From JAWKTV01 sp041398905 (GTDB lineage: Bacteria > Planctomycetota > Planctomycetia > Planctomycetales > Planctomycetaceae), in NCBI GenBank assembly GCA_041398905.1, contig JAWKTV010000001.1, positions 558,001 through 622,000 on the forward strand: 64,000 bases of DNA. The letters are read 5' to 3'. Each line of letters begins with the position of its first letter. Positions within the stretch are counted from its first letter, which is position 1. A program made the position numbers and the translations under genes. This document shows, piece after piece, positions 39,470 to 48,404 of this stretch. The notes under the pieces are model-generated. The model was not told where the DNA came from, did no database searches, and was given only the letters and a program-made list of their open reading frames with translations.

Positions 39470-40373
39470 ATGAAGGTCAGGAATCTTGCGAGTTGGGTGC
39501 TGGCTGCGGTGCTGGTGGTGGCCGGGCAGGTGCAGGCCGCCGAGAAGATGGACATCGTTGAAACGGCGGTCAGCGCCGGATCCTTCAAGACGCTGGCGGC
39601 GGCTCTGGAGGCGGCCGACCTCGTGAAGGCTCTGCAGGGAGAGGGCCCGTTCACCGTCTTCGCCCCGACGGACGAGGCGTTCGCCAAGCTGCCGAAAGGG
39701 ACGGTCGAGAGTCTGCTGAAGCCCGAAAACCGCGCGGCCCTGGTCGGGCGTACTGACCTACCACGTGGTGCCTGGTCAGGTGATGGCGGCGGATGTGGTC
39801 AAGGTGAAGGGGGCGACGACGCTGAACGGGCAACGCGTTGACGTGGCCGTGTCGGACAACGGTGTGAAGGTCGACGCCGCAAACGTGGTGAAGACCGATA
39901 TCGCCTGCACGAACGGAGTGATTCATGTCATCGACACGGTGATTCTGCCGGCCTCGAAGGACATTCCGACGACGGCTACCGAGGCGGGTCAGTTCAAGAC
40001 GCTGCTGGCCGCCGCGAAGGCAGCCGGACTGGTCGGGGCCCTGTCGGGCGAAGGCCCGCTGACCGTGTTCGCTCCGACGGACGAAGCGTTCGCGAAGCTC
40101 CCGGAAGGGACGGTCGCGAACCTGCTGAAGCCGGAAAACAAGGAGCAACTGGTGGCGATCCTGAAGTACCACGTGGTGAGTGGTCGGGTTTACTCCGAGG
40201 CTGCAATCGCCGCCAAGCACGCTGAAACCTTGAACGGGGCCGAGATCATGATCTCGCAAACCGACAACGGCGCGACCGTGAACGGGGCGAATCTCGTCCT
40301 GACCGATCTCGACGCCTCGAACGGAGTGATTCACGTCATCGATCAGGTGATCCTGCCGCCGTCGAAGAAGTAG
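39470..40373 (+). CDS. Secreted protein with two fasciclin (FAS1) domains (frameshifted)
   Basis: This exported protein of about 300 residues has a signal (VLAAVLVVAGQVQA) and two FAS1 domains. Each carries the H1-type motif (GPFTVFAPTDEAFAKLP and GPLTVFAPTDEAFAKLP) and the H2-type motif (NGVIHVIDTVILP and NGVIHVIDQVILP). One extra base near 39745, in the first domain before LTYHVVPGQV, breaks the frame. The two domains are also similar at DNA level, pointing to a fairly recent internal duplication. FAS1 domains mediate adhesion to surfaces and matrix. GGGAGCG precedes the ATG. Confidence 0.9.
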
Positions 40374-40607
40374 GCCGTCTCGTAGGCTCTAAGCGGACGC
40401 CGATTGCTGCGATGTGATGTTGCTGTCGCAAAGTAGCAACAAACGGAATCCGCCACAGAGGCCGTTCGGTTGGCCGATCGCACATCCCGATGCGATCGGC
40501 TGACCGGAACGGCTCTTTCCTTTTAACCAGCCATGCGGACGTCGGTAGCGGGGCTGCCGGCAACTGCGCCATCCGCGACACTTCACGGGGCGATACCCGA
40601 CCGTCGA

Positions 40608-41684
40608 TCATTGTTGGGGCTGTCGCAGCTTCTGAATCACGCGACTGCGGGCACCGCCGGACTGCTCCAACTGCTGCTGCCACGCCTGCATCTGTTGCTG
40701 AGTCGGATCCGCTCCATTCAGCTCGGTGTAGACGTTGCGAAGGTACTGCTGAGGATCGTTCTGATGGCGGTCATCGTATTCGGAGCTGCCCAGCAGGTAG
40801 GTCTGCACGTCGGCGAGTGATCGACCCGACTGGAGATGGTTCTGCCATGTCGCGAGTTCCTGTGCGGTGGGGTCGCGGCGGAGGTAGCTGCGGTACCATT
40901 GCCGAATCTGGTCATAGGGAATGGCCACGTTGCCGCCCCCTGGCAGCGGCGCGGTTGCTGCCTGCAACACCAGCGCGACCGGCTGCTGATTCGCGCCGGG
41001 CACAACGATGGCGGGATTCACAGACCTCTGCAGCACCCTCCCGCGATCGACCAGTTCCGCCTCGATCGCGTAACGGTGTCCGGGAAAAACTTGATTGGCG
41101 GTGTAAGGCAGTTCGAATGCGATCGGATTCCCGCCCTTGGCCGGGACCGTCGTCTGGGCGACGATGGCGGACCCCCATTGATTGTGGCTGGCGTCCCGCA
41201 TGGTGACTTGCAGCACCGTCTGTCGACTGAGGTTCACCAGACCGGTCAGCATCGCCGTCCCTCGGATCACTGAACCGCTCGCGGCCATCGAGATGTTCGT
41301 CGACTGCAGTCCACCGCGAGCCGTCAGCACCAGCATCGAGATGTCACCGTTCGGCCCCACATGCTGCGCGACTTCGTCGCCCAGGTCGACCAGCCGCCCA
41401 TCGACGTAACCGACCTGATGACCGGCGACGGCCAGGATTCGGTCACCGACCGAGAACCCGACGTTCGCGGCCACACTGCCGGGCAGTACCTGCGTCACGA
41501 CAACGCCAGTTTGCGTGTTCTGCACAGCGACGCCAAGCTGCCAGCGGTTGGGCTGTTGCCAGCCCCCCTGTCCTGTCGGCGGGCGGATCCATTGCGCGTC
41601 GGCGTTCGATACGCAGATTCCGAGCAATGCAAGGTTCATCCCAACAGTCAACATGGCACAGCGGCCGAAGCAATCGCTCATCAT
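40608..41684 (-). CDS. Secreted PDZ / YbaY-type / DUF4214 protein
   Basis: The 358-residue exported protein combines three modules after a signal (MLTVGMNLALLGICVSNADA). First, a PDZ domain (QLGVAVQNTQTGVVVTQVLP with GFSVGDRILAVAGH). Second, a beta-sandwich resembling YbaY/YscW lipoproteins (GTAMLTGLVNLSRQ, AFELPYTANQVFPGHRYAI). Third, a C-terminal DUF4214-like helical domain (QWYRSYLRRDPTAQELATW, SLADVQTYLLGSSEY). AGGGAG lies before the double ATG at 41684, so the longer frame is rejected. PDZ suggests peptide binding; the last domain is found in surface and S-layer-associated proteins. The role is unknown. Confidence 0.82.
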   Translation of the reverse strand: MMSDCFGRCAMLTVGMNLALLGICVSNADAQWIRPPTGQGGWQQPNRWQLGVAVQNTQTGVVVTQVLPGSVAANVGFSVGDRILAVAGHQVGYVDGRLVDLGDEVAQHVGPNGDISMLVLTARGGLQSTNISMAASGSVIRGTAMLTGLVNLSRQTVLQVTMRDASHNQWGSAIVAQTTVPAKGGNPIAFELPYTANQVFPGHRYAIEAELVDRGRVLQRSVNPAIVVPGANQQPVALVLQAATAPLPGGGNVAIPYDQIRQWYRSYLRRDPTAQELATWQNHLQSGRSLADVQTYLLGSSEYDDRHQNDPQQYLRNVYTELNGADPTQQQMQAWQQQLEQSGGARSRVIQKLRQPQQ

Positions 41685-41868
41685 CTGGATGACTCCCTGA
41701 GAAGACCATTGAGCGTCGCCAGGCTCGCAGATGCTGGAATGACGGCTCAAACAACTGTCTGGTTCGGTGTTGTTAGCGGCGGAGTTCGCGGTTTCGCCCC
41801 GCCCATTCGACTCGTGACTCGGCGGGCCGCTCGATCCTTCATGAACCTCCGACGACCATCGGCCCGGC

Positions 41869-42867
41869 TCACTTCAACTGATTCCATCCGAGTCGATCAT
41901 ACTGTTCCAGCAACTCCGCTCTGGAAAGTGGCTGGAAGCCATCCTTGACCACGTCCTCCTGTCCACTCCGGCTCAGCACATAACGCATGAACTCTTCGAC
42001 GAGAGAAGACTTCATCCCTTGCTCGTTAAGCACCACAACGATTGAGAGCGGCCGGGTCAGCGGATACTGGCCGCTCGCGATCGAATCAGGCTCGAGATGC
42101 CTCGGCGTTTCGGTCGCCCGCCGCGACAATGCCAGCGCCCGCACGGTCTCCGATTGGGCATGCGCGCGGCTGACGACGCCGATCGCCGTCCGGTCCTGAG
42201 CCACCGCCTCGACGATACGCGAATGAGATCCATGCGTCTGGGCAGACGCGAAGGACGCATCTCCCAGCACCAGCGCCGCGAACTGTCCGCGCGAGCCAGA
42301 ATTCTCGTCGGGGAGGTAACGGTTGACCGGTGCCTCGGCCCACTCGCCTTCCAGTCCGATGTTCCCCCATGTCACGGCGGCTCCGTCCGTGGCGGCGAAC
42401 AATGTCCGCAATTCCTCTAATGTCAGGTGCGTGATCGGGTTCTCCGGATGCACGATCACCGCGACGGCGTCGATCGCCACCTGCACCGCCACGATTCGCT
42501 CTCCCGGATGCGCCTTGGCGAAGTTCGCTTGCTCGGCTTCATCGAGACTTCGGCTCAGCAACCCCACCGCCGGTCGTTCGCCGGCGAGCCGATCGAACGC
42601 GGTCTCTGAGCCGCGAACATCGAGTTCGGACTCGAACTCGGGATGCAAGTGCTGAAAGCCATCGGTCCAGACGGTGGCCAGTTGCCCCATCGTCCGTGAG
42701 CCGCTCAGCGACAGGCTCCCGCCGACGAGGTCGCGAGGCAGGTAGGGGTCCGCGGGGGAAACCGCCCCAGGACTCGCCGCCGGCCCCTCCACCACCTGTG
42801 CGGCCAACATCGCCGGCAGCGAAACAGCCACGCCGCACAATACAACAGACATTCGGGTGAGTTGCAT
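41869..42867 (-). CDS. PstS-like phosphate-binding protein
   Basis: This 332-residue secreted solute-binding protein of the PstS kind has a signal peptide (MSVVLCGVAVSLPAMLA). PBP-like landmarks are LSLSGSRTMGQLATVWTDGF, SETAFDRLAGERPAVGLLSR, VPHENPITHLTLEEL-like VIVHPENPITHLTLEEL, and NSGSRGQFAAL, where the Ser/Arg cluster would bind phosphate. The C-terminus contains QYPLTRPLSIVV. No pstCAB, phoU or phoR gene is nearby, so it is an orphan. Of two in-frame ATGs the second (42867) has AGGAGG at proper spacing; the first overlaps that site. Confidence 0.83.
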   Translation of the reverse strand: MQLTRMSVVLCGVAVSLPAMLAAQVVEGPAASPGAVSPADPYLPRDLVGGSLSLSGSRTMGQLATVWTDGFQHLHPEFESELDVRGSETAFDRLAGERPAVGLLSRSLDEAEQANFAKAHPGERIVAVQVAIDAVAVIVHPENPITHLTLEELRTLFAATDGAAVTWGNIGLEGEWAEAPVNRYLPDENSGSRGQFAALVLGDASFASAQTHGSHSRIVEAVAQDRTAIGVVSRAHAQSETVRALALSRRATETPRHLEPDSIASGQYPLTRPLSIVVVLNEQGMKSSLVEEFMRYVLSRSGQEDVVKDGFQPLSRAELLEQYDRLGWNQLK

Positions 42868-43259
42868 TCGCATCCTCCTGAGGGGACTGAGGCCATCACA
42901 CGCACTTGCAGTCTACAAACTCCCTCTCCCGATCGCCGCGCCAGCCGGTCGCGGGACAGGAACACCCTTCTCGTTGCTATCGGCAGACTCGACGTGGATC
43001 GCGGGAACGCGCCCCGCGAATGCTTCCCATCACGTCGCTAACGCTCACCACGGGGACTGCCTGCGGAGCGTCTTTGGTGACAAGCCGATGTGAAATTGTC
43101 TGGACACGGGAGTACTCACTCGCTGGCGCCGCGTGCTGGTATGGGAACCATCACGTGCGCGCCAAGATCCGCCAATGGTCCGTGCCGATCCTGAGGATGC
43201 TGGAGCGCGCGGACATCGCGATGCCAATTGGCTTCGACATGCCCGGCGTGCGGCGACGG
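42868..43259. other. Intergenic region, no gene recognised
   Basis: It lies upstream of the PstS-like gene and downstream of glyS on the same strand. Long frames here on the plus strand continue as antisense of glyS and are not genes. Confidence 0.55.
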
Positions 43260-44956
43260 TCACTTCCCGCGGAGTCGTCGCGAGATTTCGTCGACCACTT
43301 CGTCAGTCGGCAGGCGAACCTGTTCCAGGGTGTCGCGGTCGCGCAGCGTCACCGTTCCGTCGGACATCGTGTCGGGGTCGACGGTGATGCACCACGGGGT
43401 GCCGATCTCGTCCTGACGACGATACCGCTTGCCGATGGCCGCCTGTTCGTCGTAGGTCGTCGCGATGCCGGCGTCACGAAGGGCGCGATAGATCTCCTTC
43501 GCCTTCTCCGGCTGTCCGTCCTTCTTGACCAGCGGAAAGACGGCCACCTTGATCGGGGCGAGACGCGGGTGAAACCGCATCACCACGCGGGTCTGCATCT
43601 GACCCTTGTCGTCCGGAGCCTCATCCTCGTAGTACGCTTCACACAAGAAGGCCAGCGTCCCGCGGTCCGCCCCGGCCGATGGCTCGATCACGTGCGGCAC
43701 ATACCGCTCGCGCGTCTGGTCGTCGAAGTAGCTCAGGTCCTTCCCGCTGCCCCGCCACTTCGGCTGGTCGTTCTCGTCGGTCTCGACCACCAGCTTGCCG
43801 TTCTCGTTCTTCAGCTTCCCTTCCATGTGCGAACGCAGGTCGAAATCACCACGGTGGGCGACCCCTTCCAACTCGCCGTACTCCCCCTCGTCGAGGAACG
43901 GGAACGCGTACTCAATGTCGGCTGTGCCGCACGAATAATGCGCGAGTTCCGACGCCTCGTGTTCGCGAAGCTGCAGCTTGTCGCTGCGGATGCCGAGGTC
44001 GGTATACCACTGGAACCGGCGGTTCCGCCAATACTCGTACCACTTCGGCGACTCACTGGGCTGGCAGAAGAACTCGATCTCCATCTGCTCGAACTCGCGG
44101 GAACGGAAGGTGAAATTCCGCGGCGTGATCTCGTTGCGGAAGCTCTTGCCGATCTGGCAGATGCCGAACGGCACCTTCACACGGGTCGAGTCACAGACAT
44201 TCTTGAAGTTGACGAAGATCCCGCGGTCTCGGGACGGAGGTATGCCGCGTCCGCCTCGGTGCCAAGGGCGCCAAGGATGGTCTTCATCATCAGGTTGAAG
44301 TCGCGCGGCTCGGTGAGTGTGCCAGGCCTGGTCGCATCCGGGCCGAGCACGTTGTCCAGGCTGTCAGCATCGGTGATCGGCCGCAGTCCGGGGTACGGTT
44401 CAGCGGGGGTGACGGTTGCTACGCTTCCGGCTGGGAAGCCAAGTCCGCCATGCGGGCCAGTGCCGAATTCGATCTTGTCGAGGTATTTGCGCTTCAGGTC
44501 AAAGACTTTGAGCGCCTGATCTTCAACAGCCGCCAGTCCCTCCTCCAGATCAAGCATCGTGGTCACAAAGACCCGTCGCCCCTCATAGCTCGCCCAGCGG
44601 CCCTTGATGTGATCGAAGCGGTAACGTCCTTTCGTTTCGCGGCAGTCGACCATCTTGTCCACGAACAGGTCATAGTGCCCGCTGCACTTCCAAACCTGCG
44701 GGTGCATGAGGATCGTCGTTTCAATACCGACCATCTGGTAGGTGGCAGGGGCACCCTCGGAGCGTCCAGCGAATCATGTCGCGAGACCATGTCCTCCCAC
44801 CACGCATTGCGGACGTTCCGCTTCAGTTCGGTCCCCAGCGGTCCGTAGTCCCAAAAGCCCTGAATGCCGCCGTAGATTTCGGAACTCTGAAGATGAAGCC
44901 CGCCGCTTGCAGAGGGCGACGATCTTGTCCATCAACGTGGTTGATTCCTGGGCCAT
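43260..44956 (-). CDS. glyS: Glycyl-tRNA synthetase, dimeric type (frameshifted)
   Basis: The enzyme charges tRNA-Gly in the cytosol. About 565 residues of the dimeric (archaeal/eukaryotic-like) class II form are visible: MDKIVALCKRRG, GGIQGFWDYGPLGTELKRN (motif 1 area), ILMHPQVWKCSGH, YLRPETAG (motif 2 area), FGICQIGKSFRNEITPRN, EQMEIEFFC, SAGADRGTLAFLCEAY (motif 3 area), and the anticodon-binding C-terminus PIKVAVFPLVKK...GIATTYDEQAAIGKRYRRQDEIG. Frame changes near 44880, 44750 and 44210 interrupt it. The gene is essential and this is its only copy here, so the breaks are best read as sequence errors. Confidence 0.92.
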
Positions 44957-45288
44957 GATGCTCTCGAAACAATCTCTGCGGGAAATCCGGTCGTTCTCGG
45001 TGACGGAGCGACGGAGTTTGCGGTCAAGGAAGGCGGGAAACTCGGAACGCGGGGAGTGTAGTGCATCAGCCACCCCGGCGACTACCGGTCGATCGATCTG
45101 CGCGGGATCACATGTTCCTCGCGGAGGGACGTGCGCGGGCTGGAAAAAATTCGTTCAAGACCGGACGTCCGATCCGCCGCCGCTCTCTGTTTCCTCCGAC
45201 TCTTACCCCCTAGAATCCCGCAGTCCGGCCGCGGTTCCGCAGGAGTCGAACCGCCCGACATCGCATCGCCTTCAGCCCCGACAGACCT
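44957..45288. other. Divergent region between glyS and ispG
   Basis: It should hold the promoters of both housekeeping genes. No clear hexamers, riboswitch or T-box structure were recognised. Confidence 0.5.
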
Positions 45289-46437
45289 GTGGAACTTCCT
45301 CGCAATCCGACCCGTCCCGTCCGCATTGGTTCGGTCACGATTGGTGCCGGCAACCCGATCGCCGTCCAAAGTATGACGGCGACGCACACCCAGAACATCG
45401 ACGCGACGGTCGCGCAGGTCAACGACCTCGTGGCCGCCGGAGCGGATGTGGTCCGCGTCGCCGTCGACAGCAACAAGGACGCCGCAGCGCTCGCCGAGGT
45501 CGCGCGACAGACGACGGCGAATCTCGTCGTCGACCTGCAGGAGAACTACCGGTTGGCGGAGCTGGTCGCTCCGCACGTCGCCAAGCTCCGCTACAACCCC
45601 GGCCATCTGTATCACCACGAGCGGGACAAGCCGTGGCAGGAGAAGGTTCACTATATCGTCGGTATCGCTCGTGACCACGACTGCGCGATCCGGATCGGCG
45701 TCAACTGCGGCTCCGTCGATCCCGCCAAGAAGGAACAATTCGGTCACGACGACTCCATCTCACCGATGCTCGATTCCGCGTATGACCATTGTCGCGTCCT
45801 CGATGATCTCGGCTTCACCCGATATTGCGTCTCGTTGAAGGACTCGGACCCACAGAAGGTGATCGAGGTCAATCGCCGCTTCGCGGAAGCGCGACCCGAG
45901 GTGCCGCTGCATCTGGGCGTTACGGAGGCCGGCATGCCGCCGGATGGCATCATCAAGACGCGAATCGCGTTCGAGCAGCTCATCAGCCGCGGAATCGGCG
46001 ACACGATTCGCGTCTCACTGACGGTGCCGAACTCACGCAAGGGGGAAGAGATTGCCGCAGGCCGGAAGATCCTGGCCGACATCGCCGCCGGCCGCGTCCG
46101 GTCGGTCGTCGACTATGGACTTCCGACGCTCAATATCATCTCCTGCCCGAGTTGCTCGCGGGTTGAGAACGAAGCATTCATCGACCTCGCCGAACAGGTC
46201 AAGGAGATGACGCAGTACGCGAAGGATCATGCCATCACGATCGCCGTGATGGGGTGTCGGGTGAATGGCCCGGGAGAGACGGACGACGCCGATCTGGGCC
46301 TGTGGTGCGGCCCGACACATGTCAATCTCAAGAAGGGCCCCGAGTCGATCGGAGCCTACACCTACGACGAAATTCTGCCTCGTTTGAAGTCGGAGTTGGA
46401 TCGGGTGATCGCCGAGCGTGGGGCCGCTGCGAATTGA
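45289..46437 (+). CDS. ispG: 4-hydroxy-3-methylbut-2-en-1-yl diphosphate synthase
   Basis: IspG (GcpE) reduces MEcPP to HMBPP in the non-mevalonate isoprenoid pathway, using a 4Fe-4S cluster. The 382-residue protein has the TIM-barrel part (VQSMTATHTQNIDATV, LRYNPGHLYHHER, IRIGVNCGSVD, HLGVTEAGMP) and the cluster domain, with Cys286 and Cys289 in CPSC, Cys323 in GCRVNGPGE and the ligand-type Glu330. The start is a GTG at 45289 in a good frame with the conserved N-terminus (VRIGSVTIG). It is intact and divergent from glyS. Confidence 0.95.
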   Translation: MELPRNPTRPVRIGSVTIGAGNPIAVQSMTATHTQNIDATVAQVNDLVAAGADVVRVAVDSNKDAAALAEVARQTTANLVVDLQENYRLAELVAPHVAKLRYNPGHLYHHERDKPWQEKVHYIVGIARDHDCAIRIGVNCGSVDPAKKEQFGHDDSISPMLDSAYDHCRVLDDLGFTRYCVSLKDSDPQKVIEVNRRFAEARPEVPLHLGVTEAGMPPDGIIKTRIAFEQLISRGIGDTIRVSLTVPNSRKGEEIAAGRKILADIAAGRVRSVVDYGLPTLNIISCPSCSRVENEAFIDLAEQVKEMTQYAKDHAITIAVMGCRVNGPGETDDADLGLWCGPTHVNLKKGPESIGAYTYDEILPRLKSELDRVIAERGAAAN

Positions 46438-46557
46438 CCGGGATGTTGGCCGGCCTTGCCACTGAAGTCGGGATGGACCGGCTGCTCGACACCGCTCCCG
46501 ACGCGGCATGACTCGGCCACTGATCCTGGAGCGAACAGCGACGCTCGCGACGCCACA

Positions 46558-47988
46558 CTACCCTCCGTAACTGCGGCCGCCGTCCTTCACTTTGCGGCTG
46601 ATGCGGTTATGGGCGTACAGGCCATTGAGCACCAGTTCGCCGCACGCGGCGATGAGTTGGGCGTGCAGCGGTCCATTGGTCAACTCCGGGGCCAGGTCGC
46701 CCGCGATTCGATCGAGCTGGCGGCGGAAGCCCTTCACGCTATCAAGCTGCTTCAGCAGGTCATCCGGTGGCTGCTCAGCGCTCCACTCCAGTCGTTGGCC
46801 GGTCTCGAAATGTTCAACGACCTCGCGAAACTGCTTGGGGTTGAGGGTCTGATCGAAAACATTCTTGATCGCCTCGTCGGTGAGTCTTTCGATGAGACGG
46901 TCTTCTTCGCCGACCTCTTCCGTCATTGAAAGTTCGAGCTTGCCGCGCGTGCTCGGGGCCAGCCATTCAAGGTCCGATGGCCGGGCGATCACCGTGTCGA
47001 GTCCCAGCCGGATGCCGCGGCGTTCCGCGTTCGACACAGTGTTTTCATAGTTTGCGATCGACATTCGCACGCTGACGCCGCTGGCCTGGTTGACGTGCGG
47101 ACTGGTTCGCGCGAGCCGGCTCGTCTCCTCGACGATCTCCCGCACGAACGGCGGTACAATCACCCGGACACCGTCTTTCCGGTCGGTCCACGCGTTCTCA
47201 TCGGTGATCTGCATGCCCAGCTCGCGCGTCAGCGGGTAATGGGTGCGGATGACCGAGCCGATGCGGTCCTTGAGCGGCGTCACAATGCGGCCACGATTGG
47301 TGTAGTCCTCCGGATTCGCGCTGAACACCATGCACAGGTCGAGAGGCAGACGCACCGTGAAACCGCGCACCTGCACGTCGCGTTCTTCCAGCACGTTAAA
47401 CAGCCCGACCTGAATCTTGGGTGCAAGGTCCGGCAGTTCATTCATGGCGAAGATGCCGCGATGGCTGCGGGGGATCAGGCCGAAGTGCAGCACGTCCTCG
47501 CTGGAAAGGTGCCGGCCCTCGGCATGCTTGATGAGGTCGACCTCGCCAATGAGATCAGCGATCGTCACGTCGGGGGTCGCCAGCTTCTCGTGATACCGTT
47601 CATCGCGACCGACCCAGTCGACCGGTGTCGCATCCCCCTCGCTGGCCACGCGGTCCCGGGCGTACTTCGACAGCGGAGCCAGCGGATCGTCGTTGATCTC
47701 CGAACCGGCGACGACTGGGATCGCATCATCCAGCAGCCGAGTCAGCAGCCGCAGCATGCGGGTCTTGCCCTGCCCCCGCAGTCCTAAAAACAACATGTCA
47801 TGCTGCGACAGCACCGCGTTGACGATCTGTGGCACCACCGTGTCGTCATACCCGCGAATGCCCGGAAACAACGGCTCACCCGATCGCAGCAGGCGAATCA
47901 GGTTCCGTCGCAGCTCCCGCTTGACGGGGACTGGCTGGTAGCCCGATTCACGAAGCTGGCCGAGCGTGGCGGGACGGTCACTCATCAT
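46558..47988 (-). CDS. MoxR/Mg-chelatase-like AAA+ ATPase
   Basis: The 476-residue cytosolic ATPase has Walker A GLRGQGKTR near residue 67, the long insert PLSKYARDRVASEG, DVTIADLIGEVDL, Walker B-like GIFAMNELPDLAPKIQ, and the Mg-chelatase-type LCMVFSANPEDYTNRG with PLKDRIGSVIRTHYP. A helical C-terminal lid ends the protein. Such ATPases normally act with a VWA-domain partner, but none is encoded next to it. The ATG pair at 47988/47985 is close after GGATG; the longer frame to 48060 is not supported. It is divergent from the MoaD/ThiS-like gene. Confidence 0.87.
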   Translation of the reverse strand: MMSDRPATLGQLRESGYQPVPVKRELRRNLIRLLRSGEPLFPGIRGYDDTVVPQIVNAVLSQHDMLFLGLRGQGKTRMLRLLTRLLDDAIPVVAGSEINDDPLAPLSKYARDRVASEGDATPVDWVGRDERYHEKLATPDVTIADLIGEVDLIKHAEGRHLSSEDVLHFGLIPRSHRGIFAMNELPDLAPKIQVGLFNVLEERDVQVRGFTVRLPLDLCMVFSANPEDYTNRGRIVTPLKDRIGSVIRTHYPLTRELGMQITDENAWTDRKDGVRVIVPPFVREIVEETSRLARTSPHVNQASGVSVRMSIANYENTVSNAERRGIRLGLDTVIARPSDLEWLAPSTRGKLELSMTEEVGEEDRLIERLTDEAIKNVFDQTLNPKQFREVVEHFETGQRLEWSAEQPPDDLLKQLDSVKGFRRQLDRIAGDLAPELTNGPLHAQLIAACGELVLNGLYAHNRISRKVKDGGRSYGG

Positions 47989-48062
47989 CGCATCCGGTTG
48001 ACAGGATTGGCGGGGCAAATGCAGTCCCGGTATTCTAGGCCCCAGGCCTTTCGAGACCATCC

Positions 48063-48332
48063 ATGCCGCGCATCGAATTCACGCCACAACTCGCCAAGCA
48101 TGTCGACTGCCCGGCCCGTGACAGCGACGCCGCGTCTCTAAGGACCGCTTTGGATGAGGCGTTCGCCGCCAGCCCCAAGCTCCGCGGCTACATCCTCGAC
48201 GACCAGAGCCGCCTGCGGCAGCATGTGGCGATCTTTGTGGACAACCAGCTCCTGAGGGATCGCGACAACTGGAACGTCCCGTTGCGGCCCGAGAGTTTGG
48301 TCTTCGTCATGCAGGCGCTGTCCGGCGGATAG
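48063..48332 (+). CDS. MoaD/ThiS-family ubiquitin-fold protein
   Basis: The 89-residue protein has a beta-grasp layout: IEFTPQLAKHV, a helix (LRTALDEAFAASPKL), RQHVAIFVDNQLL and the final strand LVFVMQALSGG ending in the diglycine typical of sulfur carriers. In MoaD and ThiS that tail is thiocarboxylated by an E1-like enzyme. No moaE, thiG, moeB or thiF gene is adjacent. It is followed 72 bases later, same strand, by a BNR-propeller gene, an arrangement I recall from other bacteria. Confidence 0.85.
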   Translation: MPRIEFTPQLAKHVDCPARDSDAASLRTALDEAFAASPKLRGYILDDQSRLRQHVAIFVDNQLLRDRDNWNVPLRPESLVFVMQALSGG

Positions 48333-48404
48333 ATCGCCATCGCGGCCCGCCCGCGATGCGCCACAGCGTTCATCCATCCTCCCTCAACAAAGTTCGCAAC
48401 GGCC

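Noticed and set aside
42906..44519. Long plus-strand open frame (537 codons)
   Set aside because: It mostly runs antisense to glyS, whose class II synthetase motifs are clear on the minus strand.
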